This document shows positions 50,277 through 62,739 of a stretch of DNA of 64,000 nucleotides, one piece after another. How positions within the stretch are numbered: position 1 is the first letter of the stretch; each line of letters begins with the position of its first letter. The notes beneath the pieces were generated by a model. The model worked only from the letters and a program-made list of their open reading frames with translations, did not search any database and had not been told where the DNA came from. The position numbers and the translations under genes were made by a program. Source of the DNA: Thunnus maccoyii (taxonomy: Eukaryota; Chordata; Actinopteri; Scombriformes; Scombridae); the NCBI RefSeq assembly GCF_910596095.1, contig NC_056539.1, positions 14,332,501 to 14,396,500 on the forward strand. Reading direction: 5' to 3'.

Positions 50277-52825
50277 CTCTTGTGGTTACCAAGTACAAGT
50301 CAGCAGACACTACTCCCAGGCCTGGCTCACCAGTGTCAATTAGGGTTCTCTGGAATCATTTAGAAATCAATCAGAGCAGTCCTCCTGAAGACCTCAATGC
50401 TGACCCAAGACATGATGAAAGGATCACATCACCCTGCTACCCTCAGAGTATGCAAAACATGTCTAGGAGAAATATGTAAGGAAAAAAACTTTAATGAAAT
50501 AATAATAATTTTCTCAAATTTATGATGACATCAGGCTTTGTGTGATGCATTATTGAGATCAATTCAGATCAAATTCAGACTTAGCGTTTCTGACATTTAA
50601 CTAATGCTCCTATCTCAAGCTTCTTGCCAATATAAGCAAGTAATATTTTGTATGAAGAACAGTTAATCTGAGTGAATGGCTGTGGGAAAGATTTTTAACC
50701 ACTAGCTGATACATCACATAACTGTCTGTCATTTATGTAAAACCAGACGTTATAATGATCACGTCTCTTACATTTTTTTTTTTTTATCTCAGAAAGGAAA
50801 ACTGCAGTCAGAGGACACCTTTGGTTGGAGTGACGAAGCCATGCACTCTCAAGAATTTCATTTTCATCTGTCTAGATCAGTCTAGTTCCAACTCAGCAAT
50901 ACCTACACAGCCTGTGTGCTTCTGTGGACATTTCACTCTCACTGGCAATGACCTACTGGAAAGAAAGAAGCAGTGAGGAAAAGGTAGCGAGGCAGGAGCA
51001 GCTTTTGGCTATAGTCGAGGTGGTCATAAACAGTCTGAGGAGGTATCTAAAGCTCTCTCGTCTCCAGCTCCCAGTCTCCAGTCTCTTGGCCTTTGCATGT
51101 TGTCTTGGACAGCAGTTCTGTGCTCAGGGGCCTCACTGGATAATGGCACATTTCTTTTAGGCAGCCTAGGGAAAGAGAGCGTGAACCAGAGAGCGAGCAG
51201 AAGCAGCTTAACTGGCTGCTAGCCATCCTCACCACTACCACCAGTGACCCTGATGAGAGATTTATATATTTATATATTTACACACACATGCACCATTCCT
51301 CTCGCCTCGGCCAGGGGGCTGCACATCGTTCCCCCTCGACGCTACAAGTCATGTGAGACTTTATAGATTTATGGTCAAGGGGAAAACGTGTCCTGCTGTG
51401 GAATAGTAGCGACATGGAGAGGTAAACAAACGTTGGGAACATCGCTAGAGGCCTTGTGTGACAGGACCTCTGTTGGGAAACAGCTCAAGGTCCTGTTTCA
51501 GGCTGCCATGATGTCATTGCAAAGGTAACAGCACCGAGTAGCTGAGGCCACGTGGATGAATACAGGCTGTAGTTATTAATGCACAAGAACGATAATCGGG
51601 AAAGGGGGAGTTTTGTTTCTGTGTCGTATGTTTACACAAGAGAATGACACACTAATATACAGTGACATACTGTAAAGCACTCATGCATGGACTCATGCAG
51701 AGACCACCCATCTCATCAGCCAAGAACGATATGTGTCTCACACAACTAAGTTACAGTATTTAAGACATTTTTATGAAGCTGTTATGTTATGTTTAAGTTT
51801 CCAGATTTAGATTGCAGAAAGTTATGTATTATCTTATGGGGTCAGAGGGGAGAATCAGGCCTAGTATAACGTGTGAGTGTGGATTTAACCCATCAGCAAG
51901 CTCAACATTCACAATTCAAACTCACTAACTCAGCATTTGCTTTGTAGAGAGATGGTAGTTCACAAATACCAACATATTTTCCTAAATGACACTTTAAGTA
52001 CTTTTTTGTGGAACCCAAACTAAACGGTCTGACTTGTTACTAAATCAGCTGCATTGAGTACACACTCACTTACCCCCAGTGGGTTATGAGAGTGTTGTAT
52101 GTCATTCTGAACTTGTCATTTAACACTCACTATTTACATAATTAATCAAAATGTGGTCCGTCTTTGTGAAAACATGTTCTTCTGCTGATAATAAATCCAA
52201 TAGCTGTGCAGGAAATTGCCTTAGGACTCTGAGATGTCCTTAGTTGGACTTTCTTCAACATTATAATATCTATTAACACAATAGTGCCAGACTCCACTTA
52301 CACAAAATTACTCTGACTTATGACTCTTGGAACCGATCTCATTCTTGCTATAAATTACATTGAATCAGATTTTTTTTTTTCAGTAATTGTTCTTTAATAT
52401 TAACATGGATTTAAAATATGCCTTTTCTCTTATTGTGCAGCTGTAGAAGCAGAGAGTGAAGGACCTCAAGGCAAGGTGGGAGGCCTGGGTCTGCTAAACA
52501 GCCAGCTGATCTCCCCTGGAAAATAGAGGATGCCTTCCTGTGCCAGAAATCTGCAGAGCAAGAGGGAATAGTGAATGAAAGAAGGGAAAATGTTAGTGTA
52601 GATGCTGCTGGCCAAGAAGGAGAACTGGAGGGAGAGTACGGTTCATTTTACTCAAATTCAACAAAGAGGGGAAAGTGCTGGCAAAAAAAGAACTACAGGG
52701 GGGAAAGGATGAAAGAAACTTGTCTCAATTATGAGAAGGTAAAGTATGTATTGAAAGACAAGCAAAAACTTGCAGTATGTGGCTGAGTTTTCAGATATAG
52801 TGTAAATAAAGCATGTAATACTGAA
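50277..52825 (+). other. Weak candidate multi-exon transcript of unknown function
   Basis: Segment 50277-50475 has a TTGCAG acceptor and GTAAGG donor and is open throughout (TTPRPGSPVSIRVLWNHLEI). Segment 50793-50972 follows a long T-rich tract with CAG acceptor, ends at a GTGAGG donor, is open throughout (PTQPVCFCGHFTLTGNDLL) and is in matching phase 2 with the first. A third acceptor at 52440 would close the frame with a stop within seven codons, and AATAAA lies at 52805-52810. No domain or homolog is recognised and no start is secured; an ATG at 50450 would give roughly 70 codons. Chance alignment of splice-like sites in non-coding DNA remains quite possible. Confidence 0.22.
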
Positions 52826-53479
52826 TGTTTTGCTTTCTTGTATTGCCATGACTTTATGACTTGTTTAATTTCTGCAGTATTATTGAAATGTCCTCGACTT
52901 GAACTTATGATATACAGGAAGCACTTAGGAATAAAAAAAAAAACTGGATATGAGAAAGTAAAACCACATGAAGCAAACCAACAGGAATACAGGTTCTCCA
53001 TTAATTACAGAATATGGGGCCCAGGCATGTCACTAATTAGATCATTCCCATTGTTGGAAAGTGACCAAGCATCTCAAGGTGCTTATCCTCTAATTTCCTG
53101 TTTTTCTGCAGCTGAACTTGGAATAGTGGTTGAATAAAAGACACTTTTTGAACTGCAAGCATGTGTTCATCCTGAAAGATACTATAAGTGAAGAAATATC
53201 CTGATGCCGTCAGCTCAATAAAATCTCAAGTGATTAAATGAGTTATTAAAAATCAGTGGGAGATTTCTGGTAAAACCTGACTGTTCTGGGAGCAATTAAA
53301 AGTCAGGAAAAATATACTGGAGACACCTGAGTGAAACAGAGAGTTAAAAGTCGTGTCAAAAATAACATTCCTGCTTTTTTGTCTGCTTAAGTAACCGTGT
53401 AATGTGTCTTTTAAACTGTTACTCTCTGTCTGTTTCTCTCTGCTATGGTCTCTCTAGCCCTCTGTGTATGTCCTCAAAC

Positions 53480-53930
53480 AAAGTATAGTGACCATTTAGT
53501 TTACAAAGAGTTAGTTTTCTATAGTCTACATTGACATGCTATTTGATATATAAGTATTTAGTTCACAGTGAACTCACAGTGATAGGTTATATCAACTGGA
53601 TATTTGTTTATAGTAAAGTACATGATGACTGTAAACTAAGAGTTCACTATAAGTAACATTTCACTGCAAACTAAATTTTCAACTGCCAATTCCTTGTAAA
53701 CAAACATATCACTGTAACTGCAGTGAAAAGTCAGTTTACAGTGATCAGTTAAGTTAACTTACAGTGAGAAGTTAGTTTACAGTGTACAGTTAGTTTAGGT
53801 GAATACTGACTGTATTACAGTTTACACTTGTTTCACTGTAAAGTAACCTTTCGCTGCAAACACCTCACTGTAAGTTGACAATTCTCTGTTAACATATGAT
53901 CACTGTAAATTTAATCCTCTTATTGCAACA
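53480..53930. repeat. Foldback cluster of TTACAGTG / CACTGTAA motifs
   Basis: The octamer TTACAGTG or its inverse occurs at least seven times between about 53700 and 53920, with weaker versions (CACAGTGA, GACTGTAAAC, TTCACTAT) from 53480. Both orientations are interspersed, so the stretch can fold on itself in several registers. It resembles a satellite-like foldback element. No coding frame or boundary duplication is evident. Confidence 0.6.
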
Positions 53931-54289
53931 AAAACGCGATCCTGGTAATGATACACAAATAATTTGTCTTTTGGGACACAACTATAAAATTTAACTTAAA
54001 CAATCCCTATCATTTTGCTCATCACAGCCAAACATCTACATGTATCATGTTTAAAAATTCAGAGCTTCATAAGGTACTCTGGCCAGACCTTTAAAACAAT
54101 GACACATGCAGTATTTGCCTGTCACCCCACTGCTTTGGATAGAGACAGATGTGCCTTGACAGTACGCAACATCACTTCAATTAGAGACTGCAGATGGAAC
54201 TGATACCTGCTGCCTTCAGATGGCTGTAAAGAGAGTCACCAGGGTGAAGAAGAGGTTAAGTGTTAAGAATAGGCTGTAAGTGGTCATGG

Positions 54290-56728
54290 ATGACACAGCT
54301 GGTCAAGGTGATGATCACTCAATAATCTTTATTCTGTCTCACTGGCATTAATGCCATAATTGGAGCAGAGTGACAAAAGAACAACAGCTGCCAAATACCT
54401 ACCCAAACCCCTTATATACCTTATTACTTAACCCCCCTCCTGAGTAATTAGGGTGGACATCAGCAGGGAGGTTCACTACACACATGCACATACAGTATAT
54501 ACACATTATTTTGCCAAACCAATATCTACATATTATACAATTCCCTCCATAAATTAATAAAAAATGACACTATTCAATATAATATGTGACTTCTAGAAAC
54601 ACATTTTACAGACAAGACACATAACCCTCCCGTCTGCTCCTCCTCACACATGGTGCAATCATGAAATATAAATTGCCTTGAGTCCCACAGCAGACAGGAA
54701 ACAGGTAAATAACTCAGGTAAGACAACCCACATTGCAAATGTGCTAGCAGTGCTAAGTGTACCATCAAACAACAGAGAGCTGCATGCCTGCTTGGTGTAC
54801 TGGCCCACATGATTTATGTGTCATGCTTTGTGTAAGACTGACTTCCCAACATTAATATACACATTGCATGACATACAACAATATGAGATGAAGGAGTATC
54901 TCCATCACACAGCTGGTTCAAGAATGTTTAATGAGAGTGGGAAGACAAGCAAAACATGAATAAAGGGATTCATGTGATTTTAGAGAGGTTTATGCGCTTT
55001 CACCAAATAAAGGGACCAAAATATGATGGCACAGAAGTGTGCTGAACTGTCAACCTGATCAGAGCACGCAGGCTGTGATCAGCATTAGGCACACTCACTC
55101 TTGGCAACCAGGTTGACTTCTATTATCTGACGAAACCTCGTCTGGAACTCCATGCCTGGCACAGACTGATTTTTGTCCTGTGATCACATGCTTGTCTGTG
55201 GTTCCATTCAGTGTTTTGATTTCTGGGTATTCAAAGTAGTAATCCACACACATCAGGTAGTCAGCATAATTGAACTGAAATAAATCTATGCCCACTTTGG
55301 CTCTTTCTGGAACTGGGTGTGGGATAAGTGGCTCTCTGGGGTTGTTATTACTGAAGGTGGTACAGGTTGCACACTTTTCTTCTTTTTCTTTTGTCTGCCT
55401 AGCCAATCCTGGCCTGTAAAGGACACATCTGGTCTTTTCTTTGCACTTCACAACGCCAAAATGTTATTCATGGATTTTTCTTCTTAGACTATGAGGAACA
55501 GGTAACTTAGAGCCATTGAATATTAGTCCATCCATATTTCACAGTTCCTCTCTGAATGTCTGGTATATTGTTTGATGTTGTTTGGTAGCTGACTCTGTGT
55601 ATCAGGCCGCCCTTGCTGGACTGTGTCAGTGACCACCTGCAACTCCTTCCTTCCCTGGTTGCTGCTTTGAATTGCGGCAGTTTTTTCTGTGATACTGACA
55701 GTTAGTGAGTGATATAATAAACCTCAAGTTCATCCTGGCGGAGTTCCTTTTTGCTTTCTTTTAAGTGTGCTTGACTCGGTGCATCTATACATCTATGTGG
55801 ATCGCTTTTTATATTTTATACTGATTCATATTTTACTTCAAGGCTATACTTTTGTATACTCTTGGTTTTTCTTTGCAACCTAGCAGGTTCAATAAGAAGT
55901 GGCGTCTTAAATATTACCTCTAAGGACTTGTGATAACTCTCGACATCAAACATGTGTCTTCCATTTAGGTACTGGTGAAACTTTTCATAACCATATACAA
56001 TTGCAAGCAGCTCTTTTTCTATCTGAGCATACCGCTTTTAATACTCTGTGAGTGATCTGGAGCCATAGGCTACTGGCTGCCCCTCTAGAAGTATTACAGT
56101 CCTCAGGCCTTCTGAACTCACATAAACGGACAGTAGGACCAGTTTGGTTAGTACCTTAGTAACAGTGCTTTGGTAACAAGAAATTTCAATTGCCATTCCC
56201 ATTGCCAACTTACATCAACTCCCAATAGTTTTCTCAGTGGAGAACTAACCTCTGCCAGATTAAGAACAAACTTGGAGAGCTATTGAAGCCTTCAACAAGT
56301 GCTGCTTTGTCCTGAGGAGCTGGCAGCACTTTAACTTTTTCAGGATCTGGTTTCAGACCATCCTTACTCATCACGTGTATGTTCATTCAATACATTTGTA
56401 TATGTGATGAGTGAAACCACACTTGCACGAAAATCACATTCTGTTTTGGTAACATGTGGCTATCAAACAGTCCCAACACATGGTCATAGTTGTTAACTTC
56501 CTCTTCGGCAAACAAATTGTTGTTCAACCTGTGGTTTCAGAGTACATCAGTTCCTTGTTGGCCTTCGTAATGACCCAGTTCCTTGAAAAACGTTGTTGCC
56601 AACCCAGCCAGTCCTCTAGTTTGCCAAGTTGAACTGCTGCAGTGCGGAAAAGTTCACTTTTGGGGCTATTTCCCAACAAACTCTTGTCTGAATAAATGTA
56701 CTGTTCCGGCTTAACTTCTGACACCATG
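54290..56728 (-). mobile_element. Gypsy-type LTR retrotransposon remnant
   Basis: On the minus strand, fragments of a Ty3/Gypsy pol lie in order: a short frame opening at 56727 (after TGGTGTCAGAAGT), reverse-transcriptase C-terminal pieces near 56320-56350, an RNase H segment at about 55965-56030 (EKELLAIVYGYEKF), and an integrase core at 55095-55451 (PREPLIPHPVPERAKVG, then DYYFEYPEI). LTR-like features follow: a TATATAAG box at 54411-54420 and AATAAA at 54328-54333, both minus strand. Stops and frameshifts are frequent between the pieces, so it cannot move by itself. A paired LTR at the other side was not delimited. Confidence 0.75.
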
Positions 56729-56829
56729 TGGTGTGTTTATACTAACACTAACACTGTTGGATAGGGGAGGAATGGAGGCCAGAGGAGGTGTTCTGTGCAC
56801 TTGTGTGTTAACTTTATTGACATTTTCTC

Positions 56830-57140
56830 AGCGGCCTGTAAACACTCCTGGACAAAGCAGAATGAATGATGAAAATTCCACCCCGACTTCAAACCAGATC
56901 AGACACTGCTGTATCAGCTGGGACCACCAGAAGCATCAAAGTGAGACTCCTTTATGTGGCTGGGCTGTCAGAGCATCTAGCCAGAGTCTTCAAGACACAA
57001 CCAGTCAGAGCTTACCACAAACCACTCAACACATTAAGATCTCTGCTGGTACACCCTAAACCCAGGGGACCAAGAAGAGGACAGCTGGAGTGCTGTCATC
57101 ATGTGCAGCAGCTGTGGGGAACACATCAGTAAAATGACCT
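56830..57140 (+). mobile_element. Penelope-like element fragment
   Basis: An 88-codon frame at 56866-57132 reads AGLSEHLARVFKTQPVRAYH then KPLNTLRSLLVHPK, matching the linker between reverse transcriptase and GIY-YIG endonuclease of fish Penelope-like elements as I recall them. One base over, the following DNA reads VIMCSSCGEHIS, the start of the GIY-YIG module with the frame shifted. Only this portion survives. Confidence 0.6.
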
Positions 57141-57653
57141 AAACCACACAATATTGACAGGGAAGGTCTTGAGTTAAGTTTTTTTGTTCATGTAATCACA
57201 CTGGTTCTTAAAGTTATAAAATGCATATGATGTAATTTGATCAATAATAGTTTTATTACATTTGAATAGAAAAACAATGTGATTATGTTCTTATCTTGAT
57301 TATATCAACAGGTAAAGGACGCCATCTTGACTCTTTAGCAGACGTTGTGTGAGGTGCATTCTTGTGTTTGTATATTGATCACAACGTGTTTGTATACAGT
57401 ATATTGATCATAAACCCCCATGGTCTAGAGGAGGGATTCCAGGAGGCATTGATTTGGTGATTGGCAGCTAAAATGATGTCTAGACATCTATGTTAAATTT
57501 TGTTTGAAAGTGAAAGATTTTTAGACACAAAAGTTTCATATAATTGTTGTTTCAACAACACTTCAATAACTATATATCAATATTAAGGAGGTAGTAAATA
57601 CTTGTTGAAACAACAGTTTTATGTAATCTAGACATTTAAAAATCACTTTTAAG

Positions 57654-57961
57654 GGACAGTTGTGGCTTAGGAGGTAGAGCAGGTCGTCCACCAATCAGAA
57701 GGTTGGTGTTTCAAAGTCCACATGTGGAACTGTCCTTGGGCACTGAAGTCCAAATTGCTCCTGATGGTTACGCCATCAGTGTGTGAGTGTGTGTGAGCAT
57801 TAGAAACATTGTAAAGCGCTATATCGGTTGAGGTTGCCATGCAAGGTTGGCACCAGCCATCAGTGTATAATTGTGTGTGTGAATGGGTGAACGTTGGCAT
57901 GTGTTGTAGAGCACTTTGAGTGGTTGGTAGACTAGAAAAGCGCTACAGTCCATTTACCATT
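57654..57961 (+). mobile_element. tRNA-derived SINE
   Basis: The 5' end has an A-box-like TGGCTTAGGAGGTAGAGCAG and, about 30 bases later, a degenerate B box (GGTTGGTGTTTCAAAGTCC). The body has the conserved CTTGGGCACTGAAGTCC and GTAAAGCGCTATA phrases, and the tail reads AGAAAAGCGCTACAGTCCAT then TTACCATTT. This arrangement fits a teleost tRNA-SINE that ends in a LINE-like tail. The diverged B box suggests it is old. Confidence 0.75.
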
Positions 57962-58524
57962 TCAACTACATTACTCCAATTAGTAACCAAGATGTCTAGA
58001 CAACCTTTTATCTGCAAATCTCTAAATAAATGCTCACTGGGATATGGATGTGAATATGAATATGAATGAAAAAACAACGCACCTTATGAGCTACTTTACT
58101 TCTATTATTATTAAAATGATAGGTCCACTATTGATTACATTTGCATTTTTTATCTCAGAGAAACAATGGAATTATTTTTTCGAGTTTTTTTCAGACTTTT
58201 CAACAACATCTCAACATCATCACCAGATGGAATTTGCTTCATGTGACCTAATTATGGGGCTTTATTCATGTGCTAACAGGTGGTCTTATATAAGATCTTT
58301 AGCGCTGGATGAAAATGGCCTCCTGGATATTTCTCCAGTTGTCCACTGACTGATTGAAGACTTTAACCTGTTCCTTGTCAATGTGACCAGTTTTCGTCTG
58401 ACAGTTTTCCAGTTTTCCTTTCTTGATGGGTCCTACATACTAGCAGAGATGTTGAATGGTTTGTCCTAAGTTTACTTACTCCATTACATGGTAGAGCTAA
58501 GATAACATTCGATCTTAAGTTTCT

Positions 58525-58640
58525 GCCGCTGTATAACATCATGTGCAACAGTTGTGAGGAGCACTACATCGGTGATACAGCGAGGCCATGAACAAGAGAC
58601 TGAATGAACCATAAACAGACAACATCAGCAAAAAATAACT
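58525..58640 (+). mobile_element. Second Penelope-like GIY-YIG fragment
   Basis: The frame reads YNIMCNSCEEHYIGDTARP before a TGA, followed by relics of the next motif. This is the GIY-YIG endonuclease signature region, better preserved than the fragment at 57.1 kb. Because both pieces contain the same C-x2-C region, they are separate insertions or a duplication, not one split element. Confidence 0.6.
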
Positions 58641-58649
58641 TACTGCAAG

Positions 58650-60452
58650 AAATATATAATATAAAGCTAAATTATATTTATGGACAGTATGTGGTCAAAA
58701 ATTCTTGATTGAGGCTTAGGAACTTTTAATATAATATGATATAAAGAATACATATATAGCACAAATTGAGAATGAATTAAACAAATCAAATATTTCATGA
58801 ACTGATTCATGTGTTTGAGGTCCATAATACAAATAATATATTAAACTAAACCATTTACTGAAAAAAGCAAAGGAGTGTCAAAATAAGTACCATCATTAAT
58901 GTAAAATGAAAAAATGTGAGTGAAAAGGGAAAAAATGGGGAAAAAAATAATGCAACGTTTTATGCTGAAAAATCAAACCAAACAGGAGTCAGTGGTGGAG
59001 CAGAGAGAGACAGAGTAGACAAGCTTTTTAAAAGTTTCCAATCCAGAAACCTGGGTGAACCTCATTGTGCAAACACCCACCACTCTGCTGGCTCACTTCA
59101 TTAACGCTGGTGAACACAGGAGAGAAGAAAACCACACAAGTATTTTGTGTATGATAGTTTTTACCTTTTATTCTTACATCATGGTATATGTGGTATTATG
59201 CTTTACTTAAGTAAAGGATCTTAAAACTTCCTCTATCACTGATAACTCCTTTGTTCTCTTTTTCATTATGGCTTTAAACAGAAACTCTCACTACTCTATT
59301 CCTTGCATCTCACTTCCATCAACTCAAATCGCCTATTTTTCTTTCTTACTTATCAATCCAGCTGTTGTTTCCACTGATTATTTTCATGCATGCTTTTGTT
59401 ATCATGCTGTCTAAATCTGTGTATGATTTATAACTTCTTGGTGTCTGAATGAATAGAATTTGAGTTTATCACATATTTACCCAGCTACATTCATTAAGAT
59501 AGATAGCCGAAATGTATACAACTCACTGATGATAAATGAGATAATCACGCAAACTGACTACACAGCTTGTTGACAATGAGCTGTTTTTGAATGTCAAAAA
59601 TTAAGAAAGGGTAAAAGAAAATGTAGTCTAACCCTTTATGTCATAATAAATATTTGTGTGAATGTGTCAAATCCTAAGGAAAATACTGGGCTCTGACTGG
59701 GTGGTACAAGCTGTATAAATCACTTTTTGAAATCAGCCATCCATTTTAAATTTAGGCTCTATACTGTAGCTCTTCCAAAGACACCATATGGATGAAGGGA
59801 ATCAGTAACCCAAGATTTACTTCTGTTTACTGCCATAATTGTTGGAGTACAATTCCTTTAGTAAACCCTTTGGAGTAAATCCCCCTTGTGGCCAAGGCTC
59901 CATATTTTTGGTGAAATCATATTCTCAAATATATTTGTTTGCATGTGAGAATAAGTAAATACTGTATATGCAATGCATGTATACACACACACGGAGACAC
60001 GCTTTTTAAGAATGTGCAGCTTTTTGAAGGAGGATTCCTGGCGCTTTAATAGTCGCCTCTACATTGACCCACTGACATCTCGACATTTACAGAGTATTTG
60101 CGACACCGTGTGGTACTAATGTATAATTACAGACTGCTGCCGGGAAATGGCGTCTTTTAACAGTACAGTAAAGGCTTTAACCCCTTGCATCAATGCTTTC
60201 CCCTTAAACTTTTCCCCATCTTACAAAGAAGCTGATGGTAAGTCACTAAAAATAAACTGTTGCTTGTGACAAATGGATAATACGTTCAAATGATGGCCTC
60301 CTCTCTGTCAGAATTAGCCGGATGTTTGCCCACCTGATGATTTCCTGGAGTTTTCTGTAAATGCGGAACAGCAGGTGATTTAAAACGTTATCTTGAAAAG
60401 CAGGTCGCACCCAGATATGATATGCAAGATTGCTGCTTACAGTGCAAGCTAT

Positions 60453-60486
<34 letters not shown>

Positions 60487-61980
60487 AAACCCATAAAACT
60501 AAATCAATGTTAACTATGATTTATTAATTAAACTGCAGGACTGTGCCCTGCAATTGCTAACTCAACACGAATCAAATCAACCTTATTCAACTGATGGGCC
60601 TGCAATGCTTCTACTGAACAGCAGGTGGCCTCTGTGGCTGCAGGTTAGCCCACAGCAAGCTGATTTTAGGTTTAGATATGAGATAGTGCAAGGCAAAATA
60701 TTATATTATACTATAATGGCCCTGTTTATCACATGGTTTACTGCCTGTATCCAATATAACAATGATACTGTTGTTCCATTAATTTAACAATTCAATGCTT
60801 TCTCTTTACAATTTGTAATTAGGTCTATCTCAAAGTGCTACATATTAATTTTAGGGAGAGTTAAGTATCTCTTGTGTAATTTTGTCAACATTAACTGTGA
60901 GTAATCTGCTATCTTTTCTTAATTGCTGCTTGCTTTTTATTTAATAAGAGAGTCCATGTTTTTACTTTTGGCTGGTCTAATTTTGGAGCCAAACTCTGAA
61001 AATATCCAAGAGATAATTTTACATCTACGTCTCTCAACCTCCTTTTGCATAAAAATGATATATATATATATATTCTCGCACTTATCTAAGTCCATAAACA
61101 TACATATTAAGACCTGACCTGCACTCTTCAGCTTGCCCAACACATGTAAAGTGGGAACCTGTGGAAGTAACTGCTCACTTTTTTTTCAAGAGCGCATCCC
61201 TCCGCTGTGTGAGATGAGTGACAGCGCATGCAGAGTGCTGTCGGTAGCATTTGCAAGTCAATGCTCAGATTTAACCTCTTCACTCTCCCCTCAGTGCAGA
61301 TCGACTGCCTGAATTCAAAATCAACCTTTGAAAAGATGCTCTTTTCTCACTTGGCCCTTTAAAAAAAAAAAAAAAAAAGCAGCAGAATGTGAAAGTATAA
61401 ACCATCGCATTGGCCTTGTGTAGGAATTCCACTGGCACACATGAAGTTATCTTTTCTGCAACAAGGCATCACGAGGAAACTCTATTTTCTAAAAGTCTCC
61501 TTGCCTCATCGTTACCTCTGTGAGCATGCAGGGAAATTGTGCAAGCTGGTACATTCACAGATACTTGGAAAGTCGAAAGGAGATCTTATTGCACTTCACT
61601 GCGGAGAGACACAAATCACTCCATTGTTCTGTTTCATAAGGAAAAAAAAATGCCAGTGAAAGGGAGAGGTATACAGTGCATTTCCCATTTCCCCAAGGTT
61701 ACAACAGGTTATGGTGAAAACAGCGGTCCTATTTACAAAAAGAACAAAAAGTATTTAGACAAGACCATAGAAAAATATGGATCAGTATTGATCTCTTCAG
61801 TGTTGTGTTATGTGGTCCAAAGACTTGAGGAGACTTTTTAGCAGAGAAACAACGTTACAGCACAGCGCTGGAATTCCTGAGTTCCCAGATACACATGCCT
61901 GTGGGCGTAAATGTGTCAGCGTCTGTTTTATGTGTGCATACGTGTGCGTATGTGTGTCACAGAGGGTGTTTATTTGTATC
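58650..61980. other. Intergenic DNA without recognised gene
   Basis: AT-rich sequence with poly-A runs, a 30-base poly-C tract and a TATATA run near 61065. The stretch 59750-60240 has more balanced composition and might hold conserved non-coding sequence, but no motif proves this. Confidence 0.45.
60454..60483. repeat. Poly-C tract (30 C)
   Basis: Thirty uninterrupted C residues. The complementary strand is a G30 run able to form quadruplexes. The exact length is prone to sequencing error. Confidence 0.9.
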
Positions 61981-61989
61981 TGCCTGCAA

Positions 61990-62241
61990 GGAGGAGACGA
62001 GGTGTGTGTGTGTGTGCGTGCATCCGTCTGTGTATGTGTGTGACTACGTGTGTGCGTGTGCATGTGAGCATAGCTGCTGCTGATGTGGGTCATTACCCCT
62101 TCTTTCCCCCAGGGGCCATGCAGCAGGAGAGGACAGAAGGGGGGGGGGGGGGGGGGGGGGGGTGAGGGGGGTGGTTGGGGGCAGAGGGGGGGATGGGAAA
62201 AATGGAGGGTGGTAAAGGGAGTGTGAAGAGGGAGGGGTTGA

Positions 62242-62305
<64 letters not shown>

Positions 62306-62510
62306 GTGATGTGGTGGGGGGTGGGAGGGGGGGGGGGGGTAGTCCCAGAGGAGCAGAGACCAATAAATCACTGTGCCGTCTCTGCGCTGACACCCAGCTT
62401 GTCTGATGAGGGACAGGGAGGGGTGGGGGCAAAGTGAGGCGGCGGTGAGTGGTGAAGGGGGGGGGAGTGAGGGGGAGTGGGGGGGGGGGGGGCACCACCA
62501 TGACAACACT
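61990..62510. repeat. G-rich and (TG)n low-complexity cluster
   Basis: The + strand has (TG) runs at 61999-62060, G24 at 62139-62162, (TG)28 at 62245-62300, G-runs at 62317-62340 and near 62457-62495. Strand asymmetry is extreme. It produces a spurious long minus-strand frame rich in Pro, His and Thr. Quadruplex and Z-DNA formation are both plausible. Confidence 0.9.
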
Positions 62511-62739
62511 GTGGCCTTGTCTTTCTGTCATTCTCGAACCCCATCCTAAAGACACAGGGGAAATAGGGGGAGAGCTGGTGGAGCCGAGAAGGGTGCAGAG
62601 TAAATTAGGGATACCACAAAACCAAAAGTTTATGACCCAAACCAAAGCACCTTCCTCCAATATTTTCCTTTTTCCCTTGTGATGCCGTTTTGTAAAGCGA
62701 ACATTTGAGTTGAATAGAGTTGAACTAAAGGAAAAATCC

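Noticed and set aside
58044..58349. A 101-codon AT-rich frame between the SINE and the second Penelope-like fragment
   Set aside because: No recognised domain. It may be uncharacterised transposon-derived text but cannot be supported as a gene.
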